Shown: positions 1 through 6,583, counted from the first letter of the stretch. The stretch is DNA of 22,110 nt from Lachnospiraceae bacterium (GCA_017420605.1 JAFOIS010000309.1:1-22110); one strand, 5' to 3'. Numbers and translations are program-made. The notes: a model not told the origin generated them from the sequence alone.

Positions 1-893
1 GCGGAAAGGAACTGTTCGTAAGAAGAATAGATCGTATAAAGGGTATTCGTATGGCGGTTATAGACCCGCAGCATCCCGTTCTCGAGCGGTTCGATCATGA
101 CCGTATGGATCGTCCATTTATCCGGTCCGTTCCAGAACGTGAGCAGTTCCACGCACTCCTCCGGAATGCGGTGCATTTCCTTCTTTGGCGCCGCGTCTCC
201 TGCCGCTTCTGCCTCCGCGTCTTCCGCCTGTACCGCTTCAGCCGCTTCTTCCCGCACCGCCTCCGGTCCCGCCGGTTCCGCCTCGGCCGCTTCTTCGCGC
301 ACTGCCTCCGGTCCCGCATCTTCCGCCTGTACCGTTTCCGGTCCTGCCGGTTCCGCCTTCGCCGCCTCCGGCGCTGCCGTTACGGCAGGCTCCTCATCCG
401 GGGAAGCCGCCTCCGGTTCCGCTTCCGACTTCGCGAGCCCGTCCGCGGTCACTTCCGCGCCGTTTTCCGTGAAAACTTCAAACCGGATCGGGAAGTGATT
501 CCTGGAAAAATACGAGGCGATCGCGTCCGGCCGGACGCCGAGAAGCCCGCCGAACACCGCGCCGTGCGCCATGAGATCCTGCGCCACGCGCCGGATGTCT
601 CTCCAGCTGCCGAGATGCAGCAGCGCATTATAGACCGCGATCACCTCGCAGCCGCAGAAACTCATTTTCGCGAATCCGAAGTGCAGCCGGTCCGCATCGC
701 CCCCGCCGCCCTGCGCGCCGATGAAATCGCGCACCGCGGGAAACGGCGTGTTGAGCCGCCGGTCCCGCGCGATCCTGTAGCGCGCGGCAAAAGAAGGTCT
801 CCGGAGAGATCTCTTCTCCGGATACCGCGACGTGATCCGTTTAACGTACCATCTCCGGATGCGATCCATGAGATGCCGTATCTTTTCTTTCAT
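1..893 (-). CDS. Papain-like cysteine-peptidase-like protein with Ala/Glu-rich repeat insertion, 3' end outside window
   Basis: The minus frame stays open from an ATG at 893 to the window edge (297 codons seen, no stop). The N-terminus (residues 1-45) is strongly basic with no signal peptide. Residues 78-95 contain GCEVIAVYNALLHLG, which resembles the active-site helix of papain/C39-like folds (Cys82 as nucleophile). A long insertion follows (about 156-236) made of Ala, Glu, Pro and Gly, including two copies of a 15-residue unit EAEPAGPEAVREEAA-like. After it come IHTVMIEP (candidate His263) and RVYNRHTNT (candidate Asn279), so a Cys-His-Asn triad could form across the insertion. A ribosome site of GGGAGAAGG type precedes the start. 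A good promoter lies at 938-966. The catalytic assignment rests on motif shape alone. It could be an inactive relative or a peptide-binding module. Existence of the gene is firm; function is tentative. Confidence 0.7.
   Translation of the reverse strand, partial: MKEKIRHLMDRIRRWYVKRITSRYPEKRSLRRPSFAARYRIARDRRLNTPFPAVRDFIGAQGGGGDADRLHFGFAKMSFCGCEVIAVYNALLHLGSWRDIRRVAQDLMAHGAVFGGLLGVRPDAIASYFSRNHFPIRFEVFTENGAEVTADGLAKSEAEPEAASPDEEPAVTAAPEAAKAEPAGPETVQAEDAGPEAVREEAAEAEPAGPEAVREEAAEAVQAEDAEAEAAGDAAPKKEMHRIPEECVELLTFWNGPDKWTIHTVMIEPLENGMLRVYNRHTNTLYTIYSSYEQFLS
185..425 (-). repeat. Low-complexity coding repeat (imperfect 45-bp units)
   Basis: Inside the peptidase-like gene, the DNA encoding residues about 156-236 is built from degenerate GCN/GAR codons. 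Two adjacent 45-bp units, each encoding GPEAVREEAAEAEPA-like sequence, are recognisable around 246-335, with partial, more diverged copies on both sides (AEDAGPEAVREE, VQAEDAEAEAA). The units differ mostly at third codon positions. Such a repeat may change length by slippage or unequal recombination. Confidence 0.7.
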
Positions 894-916
894 TATACTT
901 TCGCCTTCTCCCAGCA

Positions 917-950
917 ATCGGAAGTGCTCCGATGTTAATCGTATATCGGA
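917..950. promoter_or_regulatory. Three alternating copies of hexamer ATCGGA/TCCGAT
   Basis: ATCGGA at 917-922, TCCGAT at 928-933 and ATCGGA at 945-950 alternate in orientation. They lie across and downstream of the -10 box of the minus-strand promoter. Centre-to-centre spacings are 11 and 17 bases. The first pair forms an inverted repeat with a 5-base gap and the second pair one with an 11-base gap. The position suits a repressor operator, but no regulator is identified. Confidence 0.35.
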
Positions 951-966
951 CGGCCCGAATTGGCAA
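938..966 (-). promoter_or_regulatory. Sigma-A type promoter for the peptidase-like gene
   Basis: On the minus strand, TTGCCA (966-961) is followed after exactly 17 bases by TACGAT (943-938), about 45 bases upstream of the ATG at 893. The -35 box matches five of six consensus bases and the -10 box four of six. This is the best promoter match in the gap on this strand. Confidence 0.55.
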
Positions 967-1028
967 GCACAATTCTTCCCCCGGTCCTCCGGCAGCCCTC
1001 CGCCGGACTCCGAAATCCTCTCGTTTTA

Positions 1029-1053
1029 CCGTCCCTGCGGGGCGGCTTTTTTT
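1029..1053 (+). terminator. Rho-independent terminator with no obvious upstream gene
   Basis: CCGTCCC (1029-1035), loop TGC, GGGGCGG (1039-1045), then C and seven T (1047-1053). The stem has seven pairs, one of them G-T. The T tract is on the plus strand only, so it ends plus-strand transcripts. It sits between two divergently transcribed genes, where no plus-strand gene ends. Confidence 0.65.
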
Positions 1054-1081
1054 CCGATACAATCCGATTTTTCTGTTTCAT

Positions 1082-1111
1082 TTGAATACCGTCTGTGATA
1101 AAGTGTATACG
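1082..1111 (+). promoter_or_regulatory. Possible promoter of the hydrogenase operon
   Basis: TTGAAT (1082-1087) and TATACG (1106-1111) are separated by 18 bases, 59 bases or more before the first start codon. Both boxes are only partial consensus matches. The surrounding AT-rich stretch (1076-1150) contrasts with the GC-rich flanks, so a promoter somewhere here is likely even if these exact boxes are wrong. Confidence 0.4.
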
Positions 1112-1113
1112 GG

Positions 1114-1137
1114 TATGTATGTTTGGAAATATACATA
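1114..1137. promoter_or_regulatory. Near-perfect 24-bp palindrome before the hydrogenase operon
   Basis: TATGTATGTTT (1114-1124), two G, then AAATATACATA (1127-1137). The arms are reverse complements except for one G-T pair. The site starts three bases after the proposed -10 box and ends 17 bases before the ribosome site, a typical place for a repressor operator. It does not look like the Rex consensus (TTGTG/TTGTT half sites). An AU-rich RNA hairpin is the alternative reading. Confidence 0.5.
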
Positions 1138-1169
1138 TATAGACTGGCTAATTTAGGAGGAGGTTTTGT

Positions 1170-1670
1170 ATGGCATCTGAAAAAGCATCTTCCGGCGTTG
1201 CGTTCAAGGGTACTCCCGAACAGAAGGAGCAGCTCCTTGCGGTGATCGCGGAAAAGAAGGACGAGCCCGGCGCTCTGATGCCCATCCTGCAGGCTGCGCA
1301 GGGGATCTATGGGTATCTGCCGATCGAGGTCCAGACGATCATTGCCGAAGAAATGGACGTTCCGCTGGAAAAAGTCTACGGCATTTCGACATTCTACGCA
1401 CAGTTCTCCCTGTATCCGAAGGGCGAAAACCAGATCAGCGTCTGCCTCGGCACGGCCTGCTACGTCAAGGGTTCCGGCCAGGTGCTGGAGCGCATTGAGA
1501 AAGAACTCAATATCGCTACCGGTCAGTGCACCGGCGACGGAAAGTTCTCCCTCGACGCGTGCCGCTGCGTCGGCGCCTGCGGTCTTGCGCCCGTCATGAT
1601 CGTGAATGGTGACGTTTACGGCAGAATGACGCCGGACCAGGTCCCGGGCATTCTGGCGAAGTACAAATAA
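1170..1670 (+). CDS. hydC: NuoE-like [2Fe-2S] subunit of NAD-linked [FeFe] hydrogenase
   Basis: This 166-residue protein has the thioredoxin-like NuoE fold. It carries one [2Fe-2S] cluster that passes electrons between the flavin subunit and the rest of the complex. The four ligand cysteines are visible as C92-x4-C97 (in CLGTACYVKG) and C133-x3-C137 (in CRCVGACGLAPV). The N-terminal helical part with PILQAAQGIYGYLP is typical of NuoE/HydC. The start is fixed by a strong AGGAGGAGG site at 1155-1163. It is the first gene of a five-gene operon, and its length fits the family. The protein is cytoplasmic. The name hydC follows Thermotoga HydABC; in Desulfovibrio nomenclature it would be hndA. Confidence 0.93.
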   Translation: MASEKASSGVAFKGTPEQKEQLLAVIAEKKDEPGALMPILQAAQGIYGYLPIEVQTIIAEEMDVPLEKVYGISTFYAQFSLYPKGENQISVCLGTACYVKGSGQVLERIEKELNIATGQCTGDGKFSLDACRCVGACGLAPVMIVNGDVYGRMTPDQVPGILAKYK

Positions 1671-1702
1671 GGCCCGTAAGCCCGGAAAGGAAGGCAGCGC
1701 CT

Positions 1703-2260
1703 ATGATGCCTGAAATCTCGCTGAACGTACTGGACGTGGCGGAAAACTCCGTCCGTGCGAAGGCAACGAGGATCGAGATCCTTGTTACCGCGGACACGAA
1801 GAGCGATACGCTCACCATCGTGATCGCGGACAATGGCTGCGGGATGTCTCAGGAAATGGTGGAGCGCGTGACGGATCCGTTTTTCACGACCCGGAAGACG
1901 CGCCGCGTCGGACTCGGCGTTCCCTTCTTCAAAATGGCCGCGGAAATGAGCGGCGGCAGTTTCAGGATCGAATCGACGGTCGGGGTGGGCACCACCGTGA
2001 CGGCGGTCTTCGGCCTGACTCACATGGACCGCATGCCGCTCGGCGATATGGCCTCGACCATGCATCAGCTCATCACGATGCACGAGGAGATCAGCTACCG
2101 CTACTTATACCGGTATGACGACGACGCCTTCGAGCTCGATACGGACGAGTTCCGCGCGATCCTTGGCGACGTCTCGTTTGCGGAACCGGAGGTTTCCTCC
2201 TATATAAAGGAATACCTTGCGGAGAATTCCGCCGAAGTCACGGCCGGCCGGGCGATATGA
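1703..2260 (+). CDS. GHKL ATPase-fold (histidine-kinase-like ATP-binding) protein in hydrogenase operon
   Basis: This 185-residue protein is a stand-alone HATPase domain. Visible motifs are an N box (LDVAENSVRAKA, with E14 and N15), a G1 box DNGCGM (43-48), an F/G2 region DPFFTTRKTRRVGLGVPFF (58-76) and a last glycine box GVGTTV (94-99). It has no dimerisation/phosphoacceptor histidine domain, no sensor domain and no membrane segment, so it is not a complete sensor kinase. The C-terminal 75 residues are acidic and have no fold I recognise. Two adjacent ATG codons (1703, 1706) make the start ambiguous by one residue; GGAAAGGAAGG lies upstream. It starts 32 bases after hydC and lies 36 bases before the next gene. 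From memory, this gene is often found at this position in clostridial hydrogenase operons. Its role is unknown: ATP-dependent regulator, assembly factor or protein kinase are all open. Confidence 0.85.
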   Translation: MMPEISLNVLDVAENSVRAKATRIEILVTADTKSDTLTIVIADNGCGMSQEMVERVTDPFFTTRKTRRVGLGVPFFKMAAEMSGGSFRIESTVGVGTTVTAVFGLTHMDRMPLGDMASTMHQLITMHEEISYRYLYRYDDDAFELDTDEFRAILGDVSFAEPEVSSYIKEYLAENSAEVTAGRAI

Positions 2261-2296
2261 GAATCTGAAAAGGAAAGTCATTCGAGGAGGATAAAC

Positions 2297-2677
2297 ATGA
2301 AATCACTGGAAGAACTGAAAGCCATTCGCGAGAGGATGCAGAACCAGCTCGGCGTCCGTGACAAGGACGAAAAGCAGACGCGTATCGTCGTCGGTATGGC
2401 GACCTGCGGTATCGCGGCCGGCGCCCGCCCCGTACTCAACAAGTTCGCGGAACTGGTACAGGAAAAGGGTCTTAAGGACGTCATGGTCACGCAGACCGGC
2501 TGCATCGGCATCTGCCGTTACGAGCCGATCGTCGAGGTCTTTGAATCCGGCAAGCCGAAGACGACCTATGTGCATATGACGGCTGACAAGGCCGAAGAAG
2601 TCTTCAACCGTCACATCATCGGCGGCAACGTCGTGAAAGACTACGTGATCCCGGCAACGATCGAAGTCGGCAAATAA
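2297..2677 (+). CDS. hndB: HndB-like thioredoxin-fold ferredoxin of the hydrogenase operon
   Basis: This 126-residue protein begins with a helical, charged N-terminus followed by a thioredoxin-like [2Fe-2S] ferredoxin domain (about 28-125). It aligns by eye with the N-terminal domain of the next gene product. The segments VGMATCGIAAGARPVL and TQTGCIGICRYEPIVEV are the usual cluster-loop regions. Only three cysteines exist (C37, C69, C73). Residue 42, where NuoF-type domains have the second cysteine of C-x4-C, is Gly. A conventional four-cysteine [2Fe-2S] site therefore cannot be completed within this chain. I believe this TCGIAAGA form is normal for HndB-like proteins. The start has a GAGGAGG site at 2284-2290. 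The role is probably an accessory subunit of the complex; whether it binds a cluster is open. Confidence 0.85.
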   Translation: MKSLEELKAIRERMQNQLGVRDKDEKQTRIVVGMATCGIAAGARPVLNKFAELVQEKGLKDVMVTQTGCIGICRYEPIVEVFESGKPKTTYVHMTADKAEEVFNRHIIGGNVVKDYVIPATIEVGK

Positions 2678-2692
2678 GAGAGGAGAAGAAGA

Positions 2693-4486
2693 ATGTATCG
2701 TTCTCATGTACTCGTATGCGGAGGAACCGGCTGCTCCTCTTCCGGAAGCGGCGCGATCCTTGAAGCATTCAAAAAGGAAATTCAGGCACACGGGCTGGAG
2801 CACGAAGTCGCGGTCGTTCAGACAGGCTGCCACGGTCTGTGCGCGCTCGGCCCCATCGTCGTAGTCTATCCCGAGAGCACCTTCTACTCGCAGGTCACGC
2901 TCGGCGACGTTCCGGAGATCGTTTCCGAACATCTTCTGAAGGGCCGTATCGTAGACCGCCTTGTTTATAAGGAAGAGGAAGAAGACAATTCCGTCAAGTC
3001 CTTCAACGACACCGACTTCGCGAAGAAGCAGCACCGTGTCGCGCTCCGCAACTGCGGCGTCATCAACCCGGAGAGCATCGATGAATACATCGGCACCCGC
3101 GGCTATGAAGCCCTCGGCAAGGTCCTTACGGAAATGACCCCCGAACAGGTCATCGACATCGTTCTGGCGTCCGGCCTCCGCGGCCGCGGCGGCGCAGGTT
3201 TCCCGACCGGCAAAAAGTGGCAGCTCGCCCGCGTCCTCGTACAGGACGGCGGCCCGAAGTACGTCTGCTGCAACGCCGACGAAGGTGACCCGGGCGCGTT
3301 CATGGACCGTTCTGTCCTCGAAGGCGATCCGCACGTCGTTCTCGAAGCCATGACGATCGCCGGTTACGCGATCGGCGCCAATCAGGGTTACATTTACGTC
3401 CGTGCCGAATACCCGATCGCGGTCGAACGTCTGAACATCGCCATCGGCCAGGCCCGTGAGTACGGCCTGCTCGGCAAGGATATCTTCGGCACCGGCTTTG
3501 ATTTCGATATCGAGCTTCGTCTCGGCGCCGGCGCTTTCGTCTGCGGTGAAGAGACCGCCCTCATGACCTCCATCGAAGGCAAGAGAGGCGAGCCGCGTCC
3601 GCGTCCGCCTTTCCCGGCAGTCTCCGGCCTCTTCCAGCGTCCGACGATCCTCAACAACGTCGAGACCTGGGCGAACATCCCGCAGATCATCCTCAACGGT
3701 CCGGAATGGTTCGCCGCCATGGGTACCGAGAAGTCGAAGGGCACCAAGGTCTTCGCGCTCGGCGGCAAGATCGCCAATACCGGCCTTGTCGAGATCCCGA
3801 TGGGCACCACCCTCCGCGAGATCGTCGAAGACATCGGCGGCGGCGTACCGAACGGCAAGAAGTTCAAAGCCGCGCAGACCGGCGGTCCGTCCGGCGGCTG
3901 CATCCCGGCGGAACACTTTGACGTCCAGGTCGACTACGAACATCTGGCGGAGCTCGGCTCCATCGTCGGATCCGGCGGTATGATCGTCATGGACGAGGAC
4001 AACTGCATGGTCGATATCGCGAAGTTCTTCCTGGAATTCACGGTCGACGAATCCTGCGGCAAGTGCACGCCGTGCCGTATCGGCACCAAGCGTATGTACG
4101 AGATCCTCGACAAGATCACCAAGGGCAAGGGAACGCTCGAAGACCTCGACAGGCTCGAAGCCCTGGCGAAATACATCAAGGACAACGCGCTCTGCGGTCT
4201 CGGCCAGACGGCCCCGAACCCGATCCTTTCCACGCTGAAGTTCTTCCGCAAGGAATATGAAGCGCACGTCGTTGAGAAGAGATGCCCGGCGGGCGTGTGC
4301 AAATCGCTCCTGCAGTACAGGATCGATCCGGACAAGTGCAAAGGCTGCACGGCCTGCGCGAGAAAGTGCCCGGTCTCCTGCATCAGCGGAACCGTAAAAC
4401 AGCCGCACGTCATCGACCAGAGCAAGTGCATCAAGTGCGGCACCTGCATGGAAACCTGCAAATTCGGTGCGATTTCCAAGGGCTGA
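2693..4486 (+). CDS. hydB: NuoF-like NADH/FMN subunit of NAD-linked [FeFe] hydrogenase
   Basis: This 597-residue subunit is where NAD(H) reacts with FMN. Domains in order are: a thioredoxin-like [2Fe-2S] domain (C9-x4-C14 and C46-x3-C50); the NuoF core with the nucleotide-binding GLRGRGGAGFPTGKKW near 161-176 and the FMN-binding CNADEGDPGAFMDR near 193; an SLBB domain around 366 (EIPMGTTLREIVEDIGGG); a C-terminal [4Fe-4S] site (ESCGKCTPCRIGTKRM, C455/C458/C461, plus C501 in NALCGLGQ); and a fused 2[4Fe-4S] ferredoxin tail (CKGCTACARKCP and CIKCGTCMETCK, about 545-597). This domain set is that of HydB of bifurcating hydrogenases. It starts 15 bases after hndB, with AGAGAGGAGAAG in front. The wiring suggests that ferredoxin and NADH electrons meet here. 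Confidence 0.95.
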   Translation: MYRSHVLVCGGTGCSSSGSGAILEAFKKEIQAHGLEHEVAVVQTGCHGLCALGPIVVVYPESTFYSQVTLGDVPEIVSEHLLKGRIVDRLVYKEEEEDNSVKSFNDTDFAKKQHRVALRNCGVINPESIDEYIGTRGYEALGKVLTEMTPEQVIDIVLASGLRGRGGAGFPTGKKWQLARVLVQDGGPKYVCCNADEGDPGAFMDRSVLEGDPHVVLEAMTIAGYAIGANQGYIYVRAEYPIAVERLNIAIGQAREYGLLGKDIFGTGFDFDIELRLGAGAFVCGEETALMTSIEGKRGEPRPRPPFPAVSGLFQRPTILNNVETWANIPQIILNGPEWFAAMGTEKSKGTKVFALGGKIANTGLVEIPMGTTLREIVEDIGGGVPNGKKFKAAQTGGPSGGCIPAEHFDVQVDYEHLAELGSIVGSGGMIVMDEDNCMVDIAKFFLEFTVDESCGKCTPCRIGTKRMYEILDKITKGKGTLEDLDRLEALAKYIKDNALCGLGQTAPNPILSTLKFFRKEYEAHVVEKRCPAGVCKSLLQYRIDPDKCKGCTACARKCPVSCISGTVKQPHVIDQSKCIKCGTCMETCKFGAISKG

Positions 4487-4499
4487 AAGGAGAAAGAAC

Positions 4500-6248
4500 A
4501 TGGCTGATATCACTTTGAAAATCAACGGTATGGAGGTCACTGCTCCGGCCGGCTCAACCATCCTTGAAGCAGCCCGGCTCGCACACATCCGTATCCCGAC
4601 CCTTTGCTACCTGAAAGAGATCAACGAGATCGGCGCCTGCCGTATCTGCGTCGTGGAAGTCAAAGGCGCGCGTACGCTCGTCACCGCCTGCGTCTACCCG
4701 GTCTCGAACGGTATGGAAGTCTGGACGAACACCCCGCGTGTCCTTGCCGCCCGCAAGGAGACCCTGAAGCTCCTCCTCTCCGACCATGACAAAGAATGCC
4801 TTTCCTGCGTACGGAGCGGCCACTGCGAACTGCAGGCCCTCTGCCAGGAATACGGTGTGGACGACGCGCATGAGTTCGACGGCATCATGAACAAGTTCGA
4901 GCTCGACACCTCCGCGCCGCACATGGTCCGCGACAACAACAAGTGCATCCTCTGCCGCCGCTGCGTAGCCGCCTGCGAAAAGTTCCAGAGCATCGGCGTC
5001 ATCGGCGCGAACAACCGCGGTTTCAAGACCAACATCGGCTGCGCGTACGATATGCCGCTCGGCGACACCGCGTGCGTCGACTGCGGACAGTGCATCGCCG
5101 TCTGCCCGACCGGCGCCCTCTATGAAAAGGACGATACCGACGCGGTATTCGCCGCGATCGCCGATCCGCAGAAGACCGTTTTCGTGCAGACCGCTCCGGC
5201 CGTCCGCGCCGCCCTCGGCGAGGAATTCGGCTTCGAGATCGGCACCCCGGTCGAAGGCAAAATGGCCGCGGCGCTCCGCCGCCTCGGCTTCGACGGTGTC
5301 TATGACACGAACTTCGGCGCCGACCTTACGATCCTTGAGGAAGCCCATGAGTTCCTGGAACGCGTGAAGAACGGCGGCAAGCTTCCGCTCATCACCTCCT
5401 GCTCGCCGGGCTGGGTCAAATTCTGCGAACACTATTTCCCGGATATGACCGAGAACCTTTCCAGCTGCAAGTCCCCGCACCAGATGCAGGGCGCTGTGAT
5501 GAAGTCCTACCTGGCCGAGAAGAAGGGCCTCGATCCGAAGGATATCGTGACGGTCTCCGTGATGCCGTGCACCGCGAAGAAGTTCGAGCATATCCGCGAC
5601 GATCAGGACGCGACCGGCTATCCGGACGTCGACATCGTCATCACGACGAGAGAACTTGCCCGCATGATCCGCAGAGCCGGCCTCGACTTCGCGAACCTGC
5701 CGGATGAGAAGTTCGACGATCCGATGGGCGAGTACTCCGGCGGCGCCGTCATCTTCGGCGCGACCGGCGGCGTTATGGAAGCTGCTCTCCGTACGGCGGT
5801 CTACTGGCTGACGAACGACGACGTGAACACCCCCGTCGACTTCACCGAAGTCCGCGGCAACAAGGGCATCAAGGAAGCGACCTATGAGGTCGCCGGCATC
5901 AAGGTCCGCGTCGCGGTCGCGTCCGGCCTCGCCAATGCCCGCGAGCTTCTGACGAAGGTCCAGAAGGGTGAAGCGCAGTACGAATTCATCGAGATCATGG
6001 CCTGCCCGGGCGGCTGCATCAACGGCGGCGGCCAGCCGCGTGTCTCCGCGGAAGTCCGCAACTTCACGGATTACCGCGCGAAGCGCGCCAGCGCGCTGTA
6101 TGGCCTCGACAAGGATGCGCCGATCCGCAAATCGCATCAGAACGAATCGCTCAAGAAGCTCTATGCCGAGTATCTGGGCGAGATCGGCGGCGAGAAGGCA
6201 CATCACCTGCTCCACACCACCTATGTGAAGCGCGGCCTGTACAAATAA
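4500..6248 (+). CDS. hydA: [FeFe] hydrogenase catalytic subunit, NuoG-like multi-cluster type
   Basis: The protein has 582 residues from the ATG at 4500 (AAAGGAGAAAG in front). An upstream in-frame ATG at 4467 lies inside hydB and lacks a better site. N-terminal domains are: [2Fe-2S] (CYLKEINEIGACRICVVE...C), a His-ligated [4Fe-4S] loop (HDKECLSCVRSGHCELQALC) and two [4Fe-4S] sites (CILCRRCVAACEK, CVDCGQCIAVCP). H-domain signatures are: L1 TSCSPGW (C301, Ser302), L2 MPCTAKKFE (C357) and L3 EIMACPGGCINGGGQP (C502, C506). A small-subunit-like C-terminus follows (HHLLHTTYVKR). The L1 motif has Ser where the textbook form has a second Cys (TSCCPxW). The enzyme makes or consumes H2 in the cytoplasm. 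With hydB and hydC it should couple to NADH and ferredoxin. The maturation genes hydEFG are not in the window. Confidence 0.95.
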   Translation: MADITLKINGMEVTAPAGSTILEAARLAHIRIPTLCYLKEINEIGACRICVVEVKGARTLVTACVYPVSNGMEVWTNTPRVLAARKETLKLLLSDHDKECLSCVRSGHCELQALCQEYGVDDAHEFDGIMNKFELDTSAPHMVRDNNKCILCRRCVAACEKFQSIGVIGANNRGFKTNIGCAYDMPLGDTACVDCGQCIAVCPTGALYEKDDTDAVFAAIADPQKTVFVQTAPAVRAALGEEFGFEIGTPVEGKMAAALRRLGFDGVYDTNFGADLTILEEAHEFLERVKNGGKLPLITSCSPGWVKFCEHYFPDMTENLSSCKSPHQMQGAVMKSYLAEKKGLDPKDIVTVSVMPCTAKKFEHIRDDQDATGYPDVDIVITTRELARMIRRAGLDFANLPDEKFDDPMGEYSGGAVIFGATGGVMEAALRTAVYWLTNDDVNTPVDFTEVRGNKGIKEATYEVAGIKVRVAVASGLANARELLTKVQKGEAQYEFIEIMACPGGCINGGGQPRVSAEVRNFTDYRAKRASALYGLDKDAPIRKSHQNESLKKLYAEYLGEIGGEKAHHLLHTTYVKRGLYK

Positions 6249-6272
6249 ACCGCGTTAAGACAAGACAAACAG

Positions 6273-6300
6273 GCCGGGTCCTTCGGGGCCCGGCTTTTGT
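6273..6300 (+). terminator. Terminator of the hydrogenase operon
   Basis: GCCGGGTCC (6273-6281) and GGGCCCGGC (6286-6294) pair over nine positions with one G-T pair. They close a UUCG tetraloop of the very stable C(UUCG)G type, followed by TTTTGTT. It begins 24 bases after the hydA stop codon. Confidence 0.9.
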
Positions 6301-6345
6301 TCTGCGAAGATCCCGCAAGGACACCGATTGTTCACGAAAAAAGCC

Positions 6346-6374
6346 TTGTGTTTCGCAATATGCCGTATTATGAT
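6346..6374 (+). promoter_or_regulatory. Promoter of the small ferredoxin gene
   Basis: TTGTGT (6346-6351) and TATGAT (6369-6374) are exactly 17 bases apart. They lie 42 bases upstream of the ferredoxin start and downstream of the hydA terminator, so the ferredoxin gene should be transcribed separately. Confidence 0.75.
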
Positions 6375-6415
6375 GTGTTTGGCTAAGCAATACCCACCTT
6401 AAGGAGGAAAACAAT

Positions 6416-6583
6416 ATGAAGATCACGGATGCATGCGTATCCTGCGGAACCTGTGAAGCGACCTGCCCGATCGGCGCGATCTCCATGGGCGAAGAGCACT
6501 ATGAAATCGATCAGGATGCCTGCGTACAGTGCGGCTCCTGCCAGGCTGCCTGCCCGGTCGAAGCGATCACGGACGAGGAATGA
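6416..6583 (+). CDS. 2[4Fe-4S] clostridial-type ferredoxin
   Basis: This 55-residue protein carries two C-x2-C-x2-C-x3-C motifs: CVSCGTCEATCPIGAI (Cys7, 10, 13, 17) and CVQCGSCQAACPVEAI (Cys36, 39, 42, 46). Together they bind two [4Fe-4S] clusters in the usual crossed pattern. Size and symmetry are those of classical clostridial ferredoxin. AAGGAGGAAAACAAT directly precedes the ATG. It is flanked by its own promoter and a strong terminator, so it is a one-gene unit. It is a soluble low-potential electron carrier. Its position just after the hydrogenase operon suggests that it serves as the ferredoxin substrate of that enzyme, although such carriers also serve pyruvate:ferredoxin oxidoreductase and other partners. 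Confidence 0.95.
   Translation: MKITDACVSCGTCEATCPIGAISMGEEHYEIDQDACVQCGSCQAACPVEAITDEE

Noticed and set aside
185..425. CRISPR array or tandem non-coding repeat
   Set aside because: Units are contiguous, diverge at third codon positions and encode Ala/Glu repeats in an intact frame; there are no spacers.
51..938. 295-codon open frame on the plus strand
   Set aside because: Antisense to the peptidase-like gene; its Arg-rich repeats are the complement of the Ala/Glu repeat, and it runs through the minus-strand ribosome site.
1082..1111. Rex-type operator (TGTGATA followed by TATAC) before the hydrogenase operon
   Set aside because: The arms do not form the TTGTG...CACAA inverted repeat; the 24-bp palindrome just downstream is a far better operator candidate.
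2303..4588. 761-codon open frame on the minus strand
   Set aside because: Antisense shadow of hndB, hydB and the hydA start; same composition argument and no family resemblance.
4554..6215. 553-codon open frame on the minus strand
   Set aside because: Antisense shadow of hydA.
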